A stretch of 64,000 bases of DNA from Caballeronia choica. Lineage in GTDB: Bacteria; Pseudomonadota; Gammaproteobacteria; Burkholderiales; Burkholderiaceae. Under the pieces are notes generated by a model, which worked only from the letters and a program-made list of their open reading frames with translations, was not told the DNA's origin and searched no databases. Positions 26,067 to 35,967 of the stretch are shown here, one piece after another (the stretch's first letter is position 1; each line of letters begins with the position of its first letter). Location of the stretch: positions 51,571-115,570 of the forward strand of contig NZ_FCON02000013.1 of assembly GCF_001544535.1 (NCBI RefSeq), written 5' to 3'. The position numbers were made by a program, and so were the translations under genes.

Positions 26067-26747
26067 ATGAAGCCGACCCGTCCCTTTCATCAGACTCCGG
26101 TCATCACCATCGACGGGCCGACGGCGTCGGGCAAAGGCACCGTCGCGGCACTGGTGGCCGCGACGCTCGGTTTCCACCTGCTCGACAGCGGCGCGCTCTA
26201 CCGGCTGACGGCGCTCGCGAGCATGCGCTACAACATCGACGCGGCGGACGCCGAGGCGCTGGCGAAGCTCATCGGCGCGCTGCACATCACGTTTCGCGAG
26301 GGCTGCGCGCAACTGGACGGCGTCGATGTGTCGGCGGACATCCGCGCCGAGCCGGTCGGCAACCGGGCTTCCGCGATCGCGGTTCATCCCGACGTTCGGA
26401 AGGCGCTGATTGCCCGCCAGCGGGCGTTCCGCAAGGTTCCCGGCCTCGTCGCGGACGGCCGCGACATGGGCACGGTGATCTTCCCGGACGCGACGCTCAA
26501 GGTCTTCCTGACGGCAAGCGCCGAGGCCCGCGCGGCCAGACGGCATAAGCAATTGATACAAAAAGGTTTTTCTGCTAATATGGAAGACTTGCTGAGAGAT
26601 CTGCGTGAACGCGACACCCGCGACAGCAGTCGCACGGTCGCGCCGCTCAAGCCCGCAGCAGATGCGAAGACGCTGGATACCTCCGCCTTATCCATCGACC
26701 AGGCGGTCGAGCAGATCATCGGCTGGTTCAACCAGGTTCGCGTCTAG
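26067..26747 (+). CDS. cmk: Cytidylate kinase
   Basis: A 226-residue P-loop kinase phosphorylating CMP and dCMP. The Walker A motif [10 protein letters not shown] is at residues 16-25, and [13 protein letters not shown] and [13 protein letters not shown] form the CMP-binding and lid regions. The start at ATG 26067 matches the family; the frame's longer extension covers the aroA end. The cmk-rpsA pair is conserved across proteobacteria. Confidence 0.97.
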   Translation: MKPTRPFHQTPVITIDGPTASGKGTVAALVAATLGFHLLDSGALYRLTALASMRYNIDAADAEALAKLIGALHITFREGCAQLDGVDVSADIRAEPVGNRASAIAVHPDVRKALIARQRAFRKVPGLVADGRDMGTVIFPDATLKVFLTASAEARAARRHKQLIQKGFSANMEDLLRDLRERDTRDSSRTVAPLKPAADAKTLDTSALSIDQAVEQIIGWFNQVRV

Positions 26748-26924
26748 TGAAGAAGTAAAGATGTAGTAAAGGCGGGCAAGGTTTCGTCCGCTTGCAAGGT
26801 GCTCCGTGAGAAACACGGAGCGTATTTAAACCCCTTAACCCCGCGTGGCTCTCGCTCTTCTTGCCATCGGCCCGTTCAGATCATGGGCCGGCATCGCGAA
26901 TCAGCCGTGCAAACATCGATTTTT
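26748..26924 (+). promoter_or_regulatory. rpsA leader with hairpin and no Shine-Dalgarno
   Basis: The 177-base leader contains a perfect 8-bp hairpin, GCTCCGTG (26801-26808) and CACGGAGC (26814-26821). The bases before the ATG at 26925 (AAACATCGATTTTT) have no purine-rich ribosome site. That is known for rpsA in E. coli, where S1 represses its own synthesis. Autoregulation here is inferred by analogy. Confidence 0.5.
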
Positions 26925-28640
26925 ATGTCCGACCTGCAAACCTCCACCCCGAATACCGAATCTTTCGCGGCTCTGTTCGAAGAGTCGCTGACCAAGCAGG
27001 ACATGCGCGCTGGCGAAGTGATCTCCGCCGAAGTCGTGCGCGTCGACCACAACTTCGTGGTCGTCAACGCTGGTCTCAAGTCCGAAGCCTACATTCCGCT
27101 CGAAGAATTCCTGAACGACGCGGGCGAGGTAGAAGTGCAGGCGGGCGACTTTGTTTCCGTCGCGATCGACGCGCTGGAAAATGGTTATGGCGACACCATC
27201 CTGTCGCGCGACAAGGCGAAGCGCCTCGCTTCGTGGCTGTCGCTGGAAAAGGCCCTCGACAACAACGAACTCGTGACCGGCACGATCACGGGCAAGGTCA
27301 AGGGCGGCATGACCGTCATGGTCAACGGCATCCGCGCGTTCCTGCCGGGTTCGCTCGTCGACACGCGTCCGGTCAAGGACACGACGCCGTACGAAGGCAA
27401 GACCCTCGAATTCCGCGTGATCAAGCTCGACCGCAAGCGTAACAACGTCGTGTTGTCGCGCCGTGCCGTGATCGAAGCCACGCAAGGCGAAGAGCGCGCG
27501 AAGCTGCTCGAGACGCTGAAAGAAGGCGCGATCGTGGAAGGCGTGGTCAAGAACATCACCGATTACGGCGCGTTCGTGGACCTCGGCGGTATCGACGGCC
27601 TGCTGCACATCACCGACATCGCATGGCGTCGCGTGCGTCACCCGAGCGAAGTTCTGTCGGTTGGCCAGGAAGTCACCGCGAAGATCCTCAAGTTCGACCA
27701 AGAGAAGAACCGCGTATCGCTCGGCATCAAGCAACTCGGCGACGATCCGTGGGAAGGCATTTCCCGCCGTTACCCGTCGGGCACGCGCCTGTTCGGCAAG
27801 GTCACCAACATCACCGACTACGGCGCATTCGTCGAAGTGGAATCGGGCATCGAAGGCCTGGTTCACGTGTCGGAAATGGACTGGACGAACAAGAACGTTG
27901 CACCGTCGAAGGTTGTGCAACTCGGCGACGAAGTCGAAGTCATGGTTCTCGAAATCGACGAAGACCGCCGCCGTATCAGCCTCGGCATGAAGCAGTGCAA
28001 GCCGAACCCGTGGGATGATTTCAGCCGCAACTTCAAGAAGGGCGACAAGATCAGCGGCGCCATCAAGTCGATCACCGACTTCGGCGTGTTCATCGGTCTG
28101 CCCGGCGGCATCGACGGTCTGGTTCACCTCTCCGACCTGTCGTGGAGCGAAACCGGCGAAGAAGCCGTGCGCAAGTACAAGAAGGGCGACGAAGTCGAAG
28201 CCGTGGTTCTGGGCATCGACGTCGAGAAGGAACGCATTTCGCTCGGCATCAAGCAGCTCGAAGGCGATCCGTTCAGCAACTTTGTCGCGATCAACGACAA
28301 GGGCGCCATCGTCGACGGTACGGTGAAGTCGGTGGACGCGAAGGGTGCGGTCATCACGCTGACGGCTGACGTGGAAGGCTACCTGCGTGCGTCGGAAATC
28401 GCTCAGGACCGCGTGGAAGATGCGCGTAATGTGCTGAAGGAAGGCGAAAAGGTCAATGCGATGATCATCAACATCGACCGCAAGTCGCGTGGCATCAACC
28501 TGTCGATCAAGGCCAAGGATTCGGCTGAACAACAGGAAGCGATCCGCGGTCTGGCAGCATCGGACTCGAACGCCGCTGCCACCGGCACGACCAACCTCGG
28601 CGCGCTGCTCAAGGCCAAGCTCGACGGCCAGAACAGCTAA
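26925..28640 (+). CDS. rpsA: 30S ribosomal protein S1
   Basis: A 571-residue protein with six S1 OB-fold repeats. The recurring motif is [19 protein letters not shown] and variants ([40 protein letters not shown]). It binds mRNA and docks it on the small subunit. Start ATG 26925 gives [20 protein letters not shown], the expected N terminus; the frame opens earlier at 26799 without homology. It lies between cmk and ihfB. Confidence 0.98.
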   Translation: MSDLQTSTPNTESFAALFEESLTKQDMRAGEVISAEVVRVDHNFVVVNAGLKSEAYIPLEEFLNDAGEVEVQAGDFVSVAIDALENGYGDTILSRDKAKRLASWLSLEKALDNNELVTGTITGKVKGGMTVMVNGIRAFLPGSLVDTRPVKDTTPYEGKTLEFRVIKLDRKRNNVVLSRRAVIEATQGEERAKLLETLKEGAIVEGVVKNITDYGAFVDLGGIDGLLHITDIAWRRVRHPSEVLSVGQEVTAKILKFDQEKNRVSLGIKQLGDDPWEGISRRYPSGTRLFGKVTNITDYGAFVEVESGIEGLVHVSEMDWTNKNVAPSKVVQLGDEVEVMVLEIDEDRRRISLGMKQCKPNPWDDFSRNFKKGDKISGAIKSITDFGVFIGLPGGIDGLVHLSDLSWSETGEEAVRKYKKGDEVEAVVLGIDVEKERISLGIKQLEGDPFSNFVAINDKGAIVDGTVKSVDAKGAVITLTADVEGYLRASEIAQDRVEDARNVLKEGEKVNAMIINIDRKSRGINLSIKAKDSAEQQEAIRGLAASDSNAAATGTTNLGALLKAKLDGQNS

Positions 28641-28662
28641 GCCTTAACGGCACTGCTGCAGT

Positions 28663-28989
28663 ATGACCAAATCGGAATTGGTCGCCCAACTGGCGTCGCG
28701 ATTTCCGCAACTTGTCCTCAAGGATGCGGATTTCGCAGTGAAGACGATGCTCGATGCGATGTCGGAGGCCTTGGCCAACGGCCATCGCATCGAAATTCGC
28801 GGCTTCGGCAGCTTCGGGCTCAATCGTCGTCCGTCTCGCGTGGGACGCAATCCCAAGTCGGGTGAGAAAGTGCTGGTGCCGGAGAAATTCGTGCCGCACT
28901 TCAAGCCGGGCAAGGAGTTGCGAGAACGCGTCGATGGCCGCGCAGGCGAGCCGATGAAGGCGTCGGACGACGAAGACGACGATCTCTGA
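28663..28989 (+). CDS. ihfB: Integration host factor subunit beta
   Basis: A 108-residue HU/IHF-family DNA-bending protein. The start [14 protein letters not shown] and the arm [20 protein letters not shown] include the intercalating-proline region. The acidic tail (SDDEDDDL) is longer than in E. coli. It bends DNA as a heterodimer with IhfA. The IHF could also serve the ssrA element's integrase, as for lambda-type systems (inference). Confidence 0.96.
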   Translation: MTKSELVAQLASRFPQLVLKDADFAVKTMLDAMSEALANGHRIEIRGFGSFGLNRRPSRVGRNPKSGEKVLVPEKFVPHFKPGKELRERVDGRAGEPMKASDDEDDDL

Positions 28990-29038
28990 TCCACGTCGGA
29001 AGCGAAAGCCGCAAAGTCGGCCAGACGGCAATGACCGG

Positions 29039-29068
29039 AAAAAGCACCCTCACGGGTGCTTTTTTTTA
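29039..29068 (+). terminator. Terminator downstream of ihfB
   Basis: Stem AGCACCC (29043-29049), loop TCAC, stem GGGTGCT, then a run of eight T, with A residues upstream. Confidence 0.9.
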
Positions 29069-29300
29069 TCCACGCGCCCGGGACGTGCGCGCCGTCCACG
29101 CTGCGTCGGGAATGGGTGCAACTCTTGCTGTGTCGTTGCGGGAAGCCGTGAACGACTCCTACCGGCGGCAACCATTGCCCCTGTCGGCGATACGCATCAA
29201 TTACAATACCGGTCACTTTCGGCCCGGGTGGCCGCTCCGCGCGGCTCAAGGCGCAGCAACCCGTCCGATGCCGTCTGCAACCGTCGTCGAGAGAGTCTCC

Positions 29301-29594
29301 ATGAAATTTTTTGTCTGGCTGATCCGCGTCCTCGTGTTCGTGTTGCTGCTGGTGCTGGCGCTCGCCAATACGCAGACCGCGACGCTCAATTTCCTCGCCG
29401 GCTATTTCTGGCAAGCGCCGTTGATCCTGATCGGCCTGGCATTTTTCGTGGTCGGCCTGCTGGCGGGGCTGATCTCTGCGCTGCCCACGATGTTCCGCCT
29501 GCGCATGGAGAACGGGCGCCTCAAGCGCGAACTGCGCGTGGCGCGCGAGGCGCCGGTGGTGGTCGAAGAGCCGCCGATGCCGCCGCTCATCTGA
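29301..29594 (+). CDS. lapA: Lipopolysaccharide assembly protein A (DUF1049)
   Basis: A 97-residue inner membrane protein with two transmembrane helices (residues 4-22 and about 38-60) and a charged helix after them (RMENGRLKRELRVAREA). It has the LapA motif ALANTQTATLNF. It works with LapB in coordinating LPS synthesis with LpxC turnover in E. coli. ATG 29301 is preceded by GAGAG. It is adjacent to lapB. Confidence 0.88.
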   Translation: MKFFVWLIRVLVFVLLLVLALANTQTATLNFLAGYFWQAPLILIGLAFFVVGLLAGLISALPTMFRLRMENGRLKRELRVAREAPVVVEEPPMPPLI

Positions 29595-29666
29595 TCGGAA
29601 CTGATCGGAACGCAGCCGGTGCGTCCATGATGTGCCGGCATCCAATCTGACTCACCGACTATTCGC

Positions 29667-30839
29667 ATGGATCTAGACTTCTGGTGGCTGCTCGTCATTC
29701 CCGTCGCGTTCGCGCTTGGCTGGATGGCGTCCCGCTATGACCTGAAAACGCTGCTGTCCGAAAACGCGAATCTGCCGCGCTCGTACTTCCGCGGCCTGAA
29801 CTTCCTGCTCAACGAGCAGCACGACAAGGCAATCGATGCCTTCATCGAAGTCGCGAAGCTCGATCCCGAAACCATCGAATTGCACTTTGCGCTCGGCAAC
29901 CTGTTTCGCCGGCGCGGCGAGACCGACCGCGCGATTCGCGTGCACCAGAATCTCCTGGGTCGCGCCGACCTGCCGGTTGCCGAGCGCGATCACGCGCTTT
30001 TCGAGCTCGGCCAGGATTTCCTGAAGGCGGGCTTGCTGGATCGCGCGGAGGAAACGTTCCGCTCGCTCGAGGCCGGCGAATACGCGCTCGGCGCGCAGCG
30101 CGCGCTCCTGACCATCTACGAGATCGAAAAGGATTGGCCGAAGTCGATCGCGACGGCCGAGCGCATCGAGAAGATGGGAGCGCCGTCGCTCGCCAGGGAG
30201 ATCGCGCACTTTCATTGCGAACTCGCGCAGGAAGCGCTGCAGCGCAAGAGCCCCGACGATGCACGCGCCGAGTTGAACATTGCGCTCGCGGCGAACCCGG
30301 ACAACGTCCGCGCGACGATTCTCACAGGCGACGTCGATGCGGCATCCGGCGATCTCGTGGCGGCGATCGCGTGCTGGAAGCGCGTCGAGGCACAGAATGC
30401 GGCGTATCTGCCGCTCGTCGCCGAAAAGCTGATGAACGCCTATGTCAAGCTCGACCGGGCGGCGGAAGGCGTCGATTTGCTGACCGGCTACGTGAACCGC
30501 TATCCTTCGAACGACCTGCTCGACGTGGCGTTCAAGCATGTCGAGGAGCTTCGCGGACTCGACGCCGCCCATGCGCTCGCGCGCACGCAAATGCAGACGT
30601 CGCCGAATCTCGCCGGCATGTTGCGCCTGCTGGAAGCGCAGGAAGCGGGCGCCGAGGAGCCGCGTCGCAGCGAATTGCAACTGATGCGCACGCTCGTCAA
30701 ACAGCGCACCAAGAACCTGCCGCGCTATACGTGTCAAACTTGTGGTTTCCGCGCACGTCTTTTCTATTGGCAGTGTCCCGGCTGCAGCGGCTGGGAAACC
30801 TATGCGCCGCGCCGCATCGAACCCATTGTCGCCGCCTGA
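29667..30839 (+). CDS. lapB: Lipopolysaccharide assembly protein B, TPR and rubredoxin-like metal site
   Basis: A 390-residue protein. An N-terminal transmembrane anchor (DFWWLLVIPVAFALGWMASR) is followed by tetratricopeptide repeats from about residue 35 to 340. The C-terminal rubredoxin-like metal site has CQTCG and CPGCSGWETY. LapB presents LpxC to the FtsH protease and so limits lipid A synthesis. Length and architecture match the family. Confidence 0.95.
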   Translation: MDLDFWWLLVIPVAFALGWMASRYDLKTLLSENANLPRSYFRGLNFLLNEQHDKAIDAFIEVAKLDPETIELHFALGNLFRRRGETDRAIRVHQNLLGRADLPVAERDHALFELGQDFLKAGLLDRAEETFRSLEAGEYALGAQRALLTIYEIEKDWPKSIATAERIEKMGAPSLAREIAHFHCELAQEALQRKSPDDARAELNIALAANPDNVRATILTGDVDAASGDLVAAIACWKRVEAQNAAYLPLVAEKLMNAYVKLDRAAEGVDLLTGYVNRYPSNDLLDVAFKHVEELRGLDAAHALARTQMQTSPNLAGMLRLLEAQEAGAEEPRRSELQLMRTLVKQRTKNLPRYTCQTCGFRARLFYWQCPGCSGWETYAPRRIEPIVAA

Positions 30840-30941
30840 CGGCGCGGGCGTCGATCGACCGGCCGGCCGGGCGAGAAGCGAACGGTTGCCGGACCCACGC
30901 TCCCGGCCGTCACCAGCATCTTCGGAACAAACGGAACGCGT

Positions 30942-32345
30942 ATGAAAATTACCATCGTCGGCACGGGATACGTCGGTCTGGTGACCGGCGCGTGTCTTGC
31001 CGAAATCGGCAACGACGTGTTTTGCGTGGACGTCGATCCGCGCAAGATCGATATCCTCAACAAGGGTGGCGTGCCGATCCACGAACCCGGCCTTCAGGAA
31101 ATGTTGAAGCGCACGCGCGCGGCCGGCCGCATCCAGTTCTCGACCGACGTCAAGGCGAGCGTCGAGCACGGCGAGATCCAGTTCATCGCCGTGGGCACGC
31201 CGCCCGACGAAGACGGCTCCGCCGACCTTCAATACGTGCTCGAGGCGGCCCGCAACATCGGCCGCTATTCGAACGGCTTCAAGGTGATCGTCGATAAGTC
31301 GACGGTGCCGGTCGGCACGGCGCTGGAGGTTCGCAAGGTGGTGGGGGAAGAACTGAATGCGCGCGGCCTCGATGCGTCGGGCAAGTACGGCTTTTCGGTC
31401 GTGTCGAATCCGGAGTTCCTGAAGGAAGGCGCGGCGGTCGACGATTTCATGCGCCCGGATCGCATCGTGATCGGCCTCGACGACGACGAAGCCGGCCGCA
31501 TCGCGCGCGAGAAGATCAAGCGGCTCTACACGCCATTCAACCGCAATCACGAGCGCACGCTGTACATGGACGTGCGCTCGGCGGAGTTCACGAAATACGC
31601 GGCCAACGCGATGCTTGCCACGCGCATCTCGTTCATGAACGACCTGTCGAATCTGGCGGACACCGTCGGCGCCGATATCGAAGCGGTGCGTCGCGGAATC
31701 GGCTCCGATCCGCGCATCGGCTACGATTTCCTGTACGCGGGCTGCGGCTATGGCGGCTCGTGTTTCCCGAAGGACGTCCAGGCGCTTGTGCAGACGGCGC
31801 GTGAAAACGGCCATCGGCTGCGCATTCTCGAATCGGTCGAGGAAGTCAATGACGCGCAGAAGGAAGTGCTCGTCGGCAAGATCACGAAGCGCATGGGCGA
31901 AGACCTGCGCGGGCGCTCGTTCGCGGTCTGGGGCCTGGCGTTCAAGCCGAACACCGACGACATGCGCGAGGCGTCGAGCCGCCGCCTGATCGAGGCGTTG
32001 CTCGCGCGCGGCGCGACCGTGCGCGCGTACGATCCGGTGGCGCAGGACGAGGCGCGGCGCGTCTTTGCCCTCGATCTCGCCGACCGTCCCGACGACATGA
32101 AGCGCCTCTCGTTCGTGCCCACGCAGAAAGATGCGTTGCCCGGCGCCGACGCGCTCGTGATCGTCACCGAGTGGAAGGAATTCAAGAGCCCCGACTTCAG
32201 CCACTTGAAGAGCGAGTTGAAAATGCCGGTCGTCTTCGATGGCCGCAACCTGTACGAACCCGAAGCGATGGCGGAACTCGGCATCGACTACTACGCAATA
32301 GGACGTCCCCATGTCGAACTCGACGGCGCCGGCTCAGGAAAGTAA
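30942..32345 (+). CDS. ugd: UDP-glucose 6-dehydrogenase
   Basis: A 467-residue NAD-dependent oxidoreductase. The Rossmann motif [19 protein letters not shown] is at the N terminus, and the catalytic cysteine in [11 protein letters not shown] lies near residue 274. It oxidises UDP-glucose to UDP-glucuronate, the precursor of aminoarabinose and acidic exopolysaccharides. It overlaps hldA by 35 bases, so both are in one LPS-related operon with hldD. Confidence 0.96.
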   Translation: MKITIVGTGYVGLVTGACLAEIGNDVFCVDVDPRKIDILNKGGVPIHEPGLQEMLKRTRAAGRIQFSTDVKASVEHGEIQFIAVGTPPDEDGSADLQYVLEAARNIGRYSNGFKVIVDKSTVPVGTALEVRKVVGEELNARGLDASGKYGFSVVSNPEFLKEGAAVDDFMRPDRIVIGLDDDEAGRIAREKIKRLYTPFNRNHERTLYMDVRSAEFTKYAANAMLATRISFMNDLSNLADTVGADIEAVRRGIGSDPRIGYDFLYAGCGYGGSCFPKDVQALVQTARENGHRLRILESVEEVNDAQKEVLVGKITKRMGEDLRGRSFAVWGLAFKPNTDDMREASSRRLIEALLARGATVRAYDPVAQDEARRVFALDLADRPDDMKRLSFVPTQKDALPGADALVIVTEWKEFKSPDFSHLKSELKMPVVFDGRNLYEPEAMAELGIDYYAIGRPHVELDGAGSGK

Positions 32346-33300
32346 CCCGGCGAGCAAGCACGCGCCGATCCCCGTTGTGCCGCGCGCGCGGATCTCGGCG
32401 GCGCGCGTGCTGGTGGTCGGCGATGTGATGCTCGACCGCTACTGGTTCGGCGACGTCAACCGCATTTCGCCGGAAGCGCCGGTGCCGGTCGTGCATGTGC
32501 AGCGCAAGGAAGATCGCCTCGGCGGCGCGGCGAACGTCGCGCGCAACGCGGCGGCGCTGGGCGCGCAAGCCGGTTTGCTCTGCGTGGTCGGTCATGACGA
32601 ACCGGGCGAACGCATCGTCGAATTGCTCGGCGAGAGCAAGGTCGCGGCCTACCTCGAACGCGATCCCGAACTCCTCACCACGATCAAGCTGCGCGTGCTG
32701 TCGCGCCAGCAGCAACTGCTGCGCGTCGACTTCGAGAACTCGCCGACGCACGAAGTCCTGCACGCGTGCCTCGCCCGTTTCGCCGACCTGCTGCCGCAGC
32801 ACGACGTCATCCTGATGTCCGATTACGCGAAGGGCGGCCTGACGCACGTGACGCAGATGATCGCGGACGCGAAGCGCGCGGGCAAACCGGTGCTCGTCGA
32901 TCCGAAGGGTGACGACTGGGACCGCTATCGCGGCGCCACGCTGATCACGCCGAACCGCGCGGAATTGCGCGAGGTCGTCGGGCACTGGAAGTCGGAGGAG
33001 GACTTGCGCGAGCGCGTCGCGAAACTGCGCGGCGAGCTGGACTTCGATGCGCTGCTGCTGACGCGCTCGGAGGAGGGCATGACGCTCTTCACCGACAATC
33101 GCGTGCTGCATACGCAAGCGGATGCGCGCGAAGTCTACGACGTGTCCGGCGCGGGCGACACCGTCATCGCAACGGTCGCGACCATGCTCGGCGCAGGCGT
33201 GCCGCTGATCGACTCGATCGCCTATGCGAACCGGGCGGCTGGGATTGTCGTCGGAAAACTGGGCACGGCGACGGTCGACTACAACGAACTTTTCGCTTGA
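32311..33300 (+). CDS. hldA: D-glycero-beta-D-manno-heptose-7-phosphate kinase
   Basis: A 329-residue PfkB-family kinase. [14 protein letters not shown] is the substrate-binding region, and the anion hole / catalytic base is in [18 protein letters not shown]. It phosphorylates heptose 7-phosphate at C1 for core LPS. It corresponds only to the kinase half of E. coli HldE; the adenylyltransferase domain is absent, so a separate hldC must lie elsewhere. It overlaps ugd by 35 bases and is 7 bases from hldD. Confidence 0.95.
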   Translation: MSNSTAPAQESNPASKHAPIPVVPRARISAARVLVVGDVMLDRYWFGDVNRISPEAPVPVVHVQRKEDRLGGAANVARNAAALGAQAGLLCVVGHDEPGERIVELLGESKVAAYLERDPELLTTIKLRVLSRQQQLLRVDFENSPTHEVLHACLARFADLLPQHDVILMSDYAKGGLTHVTQMIADAKRAGKPVLVDPKGDDWDRYRGATLITPNRAELREVVGHWKSEEDLRERVAKLRGELDFDALLLTRSEEGMTLFTDNRVLHTQADAREVYDVSGAGDTVIATVATMLGAGVPLIDSIAYANRAAGIVVGKLGTATVDYNELFA

Positions 33301-33307
33301 GATCACC

Positions 33308-34300
33308 ATGACCATCATCGTCACCGGCGCGGCCGGGTTCATCGGTAGCAACATCGTCAAGGCACTCAACGAGCGCGGCGAACAGCGCGTGATCGCGGTC
33401 GACAACCTGACGCGCGCCGACAAGTTCAAGAATCTCGTCGATTGCGAGATCGACGATTATCTCGACAAGACCGAATTCGTCGAACGTTTCAAGCGCGGCG
33501 ATTTCGGCAAGGTGCGCGCGGTGTTCCACGAAGGCGCCTGTTCGGACACGATGGAAACCGACGGCCGCTACATGATGGACAACAACTTCCGCTACAGCCG
33601 CGACGTGATGGACGCGTGTCTCGAACAGGACGCGCAGTTCCTGTACGCGTCGTCGGCGGCGACCTACGGCGGGTCCAGCCGCTTCGTCGAGGAACGCGAG
33701 TTCGAGAAGCCGCTGAATGTGTACGGCTATTCGAAATTCCTCTTCGACCAGATCGTGCGGCCGGTGCTGCCGAAGGCGAAAAGCCAGATCGTCGGCTTTC
33801 GCTATTTCAACGTGTACGGGCCGCGCGAGACGCACAAGGGGCGCATGGCTTCGGTGGCGTTCCACAACTTCAACCAGTTCCGCGCCGAAGGCAAGGTCAA
33901 GCTCTTCGGCGAGTACAACGGCTATGCGGCGGGCGAGCAGACGCGCGATTTCGTGTCGGTCGAGGACGTGGCGAAGGTCAATCTGTTCTTCCTCGATCAC
34001 CCGGAAAAGTCGGGCATCTTCAATCTCGGCACGGGACGCGCGCAGCCGTTCAACGACATCGCGTCGACGGTCGTGAATTCGTTGCGCGCTATCGAAGGTG
34101 AAGCGTCGCTGTCGCTCGCGGAACTCGTGCAGCGCGGGCTGATCGAGTACATCCCGTTCCCCGATGCGCTGCGCGGCAAGTACCAGTGCTTCACGCAGGC
34201 GGACCAGTCGAAGCTGCGCGCGGCGGGCTACGATGCGCCGTTCCTGAGCGTGCAGGAAGGCGTCGATCGCTATGTGCGTTGGCTATTCGGCCAGCTATAA
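33308..34300 (+). CDS. hldD: ADP-L-glycero-D-manno-heptose 6-epimerase
   Basis: A 330-residue extended short-chain dehydrogenase. The NADP motif is [15 protein letters not shown], and the catalytic Tyr-x-x-x-Lys is in [12 protein letters not shown]. It inverts C6 of the ADP-heptose to make the LPS core precursor. Start ATG 33308 is used; the frame opens earlier inside hldA. The gene ends the ugd-hldA-hldD group. Confidence 0.96.
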   Translation: MTIIVTGAAGFIGSNIVKALNERGEQRVIAVDNLTRADKFKNLVDCEIDDYLDKTEFVERFKRGDFGKVRAVFHEGACSDTMETDGRYMMDNNFRYSRDVMDACLEQDAQFLYASSAATYGGSSRFVEEREFEKPLNVYGYSKFLFDQIVRPVLPKAKSQIVGFRYFNVYGPRETHKGRMASVAFHNFNQFRAEGKVKLFGEYNGYAAGEQTRDFVSVEDVAKVNLFFLDHPEKSGIFNLGTGRAQPFNDIASTVVNSLRAIEGEASLSLAELVQRGLIEYIPFPDALRGKYQCFTQADQSKLRAAGYDAPFLSVQEGVDRYVRWLFGQL

Positions 34301-34376
34301 AAGCACGCCTCGTTTTTTTAAACTGGGTCTCACGGTCAGCGATGAACGCCGGCCGGTTCCTCAAGGGAGAGACTCG

Positions 34377-34721
34377 ATGATCAAGAAAGTAATCGCAGCG
34401 TTCGCGCTCGCCATGTCGATCGGTTCCGCATTCGCGGCCGTCGACGTCAACACCGCCAATACCGACGCCCTGCGCGGCATCAAGGGCATCGGTCCGGCAA
34501 AAGCCAAAGCCATTCTCGACGAGCGCGACGCGCACGGCCCGTTCAAGGACGCCGCCGAACTGAGCAAGCGCGTGAAGGGCATGGGCGGCAAGACGGTCGA
34601 ACGTCTGCAGGCGGAAGGCCTGACCGTCGGGCCGGCCAGCAAGACGGCTGCTGCGGCGCACGCGGGGTCGAGCGCGGCAACGGCTTCCGCGGCGGCCCAG
34701 CCTGTCATCGTGAAGAAGTAG
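34377..34721 (+). CDS. ComEA-like helix-hairpin-helix DNA-binding protein
   Basis: A 114-residue exported protein. The signal peptide is MIKKVIAAFALAMSIGSAFA. The mature part starts VDVNTANTDALRGIKGIGPA, the double helix-hairpin-helix of ComEA, followed by an alanine-rich tail (KTAAAAHAGSSAATASAAAQ). ComEA-type proteins bind incoming DNA in the periplasm during natural transformation. Many non-competent bacteria have such short versions, so a competence role is only suggested. Confidence 0.85.
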   Translation: MIKKVIAAFALAMSIGSAFAAVDVNTANTDALRGIKGIGPAKAKAILDERDAHGPFKDAAELSKRVKGMGGKTVERLQAEGLTVGPASKTAAAAHAGSSAATASAAAQPVIVKK

Positions 34722-34967
34722 GCGGGATGCGGCGCATGCTGCCGACGCGCCGGTCGGCTCGTGCGCCGCCTTCACCGCGGCCATTGGATGACCTGGCTCA
34801 CCGCCGTCCTCACGAGTGCGCGTCCAGCCGCAATCCCTGAAGCCGATAGGGGCGGCGGGCAGCGAAGGAACCGCTGGGCTACAATCGGTGCATTCCCCGC
34901 ATCGCGACAAATTCGGCAATCCGGCTTCACGCGAGGTCGCCCGAGCAGTCGCACAAACGTACCGCTT

Positions 34968-35870
34968 ATGGCTTACATGACAATCGAAGACACGATCGGC
35001 AACACGCCGCTCGTGCAGCTCGTCCGTCTCGCGGACGACGACATTCGCAGCCGCAACAACGTGGTTCTCGGCAAGCTGGAAGGCAATAATCCGGCGGGCT
35101 CGGTGAAGGACCGCCCGGCGCTCTCGATGATCAAGAAGGCTGAAGAGCGCGGCCGCATCAAACCCGGCGACACGCTGATCGAAGCCACGAGCGGCAACAC
35201 CGGTATCGCGCTCGCGATGGCCGCCGCCGTGCGTGGCTACAAGATGGTCTTGCTGATGCCGGAGGACCTGTCGGTCGAGCGCCGTCAGAGCATGGCGGCC
35301 TACGGCGCGCAGATCGTGCTGACGCCGTTGACGGGCGGCATGGAATACGCGCGCGATCTCGCCGAGCAGATGCAGCGCGAAGGCAAGGGCATCATCCTCG
35401 ACCAGTTCGCGAACCCGGACAATCCGCTCGCTCATTACGAGACGACCGGGCCGGAACTGTGGCGCCAGACCGAAGGGCGCATCACGCACTTCGTCTCGGC
35501 GATGGGCACGACCGGGACGATCATGGGCGTGTCGCAGTATCTGAAGGAACAGAACGAGAAGATCGAGATCATCGGTGCGCAGCCGGAGGAAGGCTCGCGC
35601 ATTCCGGGCATCCGCAAGTGGCCGGAAGCGTATCTGCCGAAGATTTTCGATCGCAGCCGCGTGGACCGCGTGGAGAACGTGAGTCAGGCGGCGTCGGAAG
35701 CGATGGCGCGCAAGATGGCGTCGGTCGAAGGGATCTTCAGCGGCATTTCGTCGGGCGGCGCGTGCGAAGTCGCGTTGCGGGTCGCGCGGCAGGTCGAGAA
35801 CGCGACGATCGTGTTCATCGTTTGCGATCGCGGCGACCGTTATCTGTCGACGGGCGTGTTTCCGGCCTGA
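34968..35870 (+). CDS. cysM: Cysteine synthase B
   Basis: A 300-residue PLP enzyme. The PLP lysine is in NPAGSVKDRPALSM, the substrate loop EATSGNTGIALAMAA follows, and the C-terminal glycine loop is IFSGISSGGA. It makes cysteine (or S-sulfocysteine) from O-acetylserine. Length and the arginine-containing GSVKDRPAL motif favour CysM over CysK. The upstream 246 bases hold no other gene; TACAAT near 34880 is a weak -10. Confidence 0.93.
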   Translation: MAYMTIEDTIGNTPLVQLVRLADDDIRSRNNVVLGKLEGNNPAGSVKDRPALSMIKKAEERGRIKPGDTLIEATSGNTGIALAMAAAVRGYKMVLLMPEDLSVERRQSMAAYGAQIVLTPLTGGMEYARDLAEQMQREGKGIILDQFANPDNPLAHYETTGPELWRQTEGRITHFVSAMGTTGTIMGVSQYLKEQNEKIEIIGAQPEEGSRIPGIRKWPEAYLPKIFDRSRVDRVENVSQAASEAMARKMASVEGIFSGISSGGACEVALRVARQVENATIVFIVCDRGDRYLSTGVFPA

Positions 35871-35900
35871 TTAATCAGGCTCGCGCTGTCGCTGCAAATG

Positions 35901-35939
35901 AAAAAGGCCGTTCCGAAGCGATTCGGAACGGCCTTTTTA
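35901..35939. terminator. Bidirectional terminator between cysM and mltB
   Basis: AAAAAGGCCGTTCCGAA and TTCGGAACGGCCTTTTT pair perfectly around a 4-base GCGA loop, with A and T runs in the outer stem. It serves both convergent genes. Confidence 0.95.
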
Positions 35940-35967
35940 CTTGACCGGCACAAGCCGACCTAAAGCC

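Noticed and set aside
29673-32312. 879-codon minus-strand frame opposite lapB and ugd
   Set aside because: Shadow of two certain genes, with no motifs.
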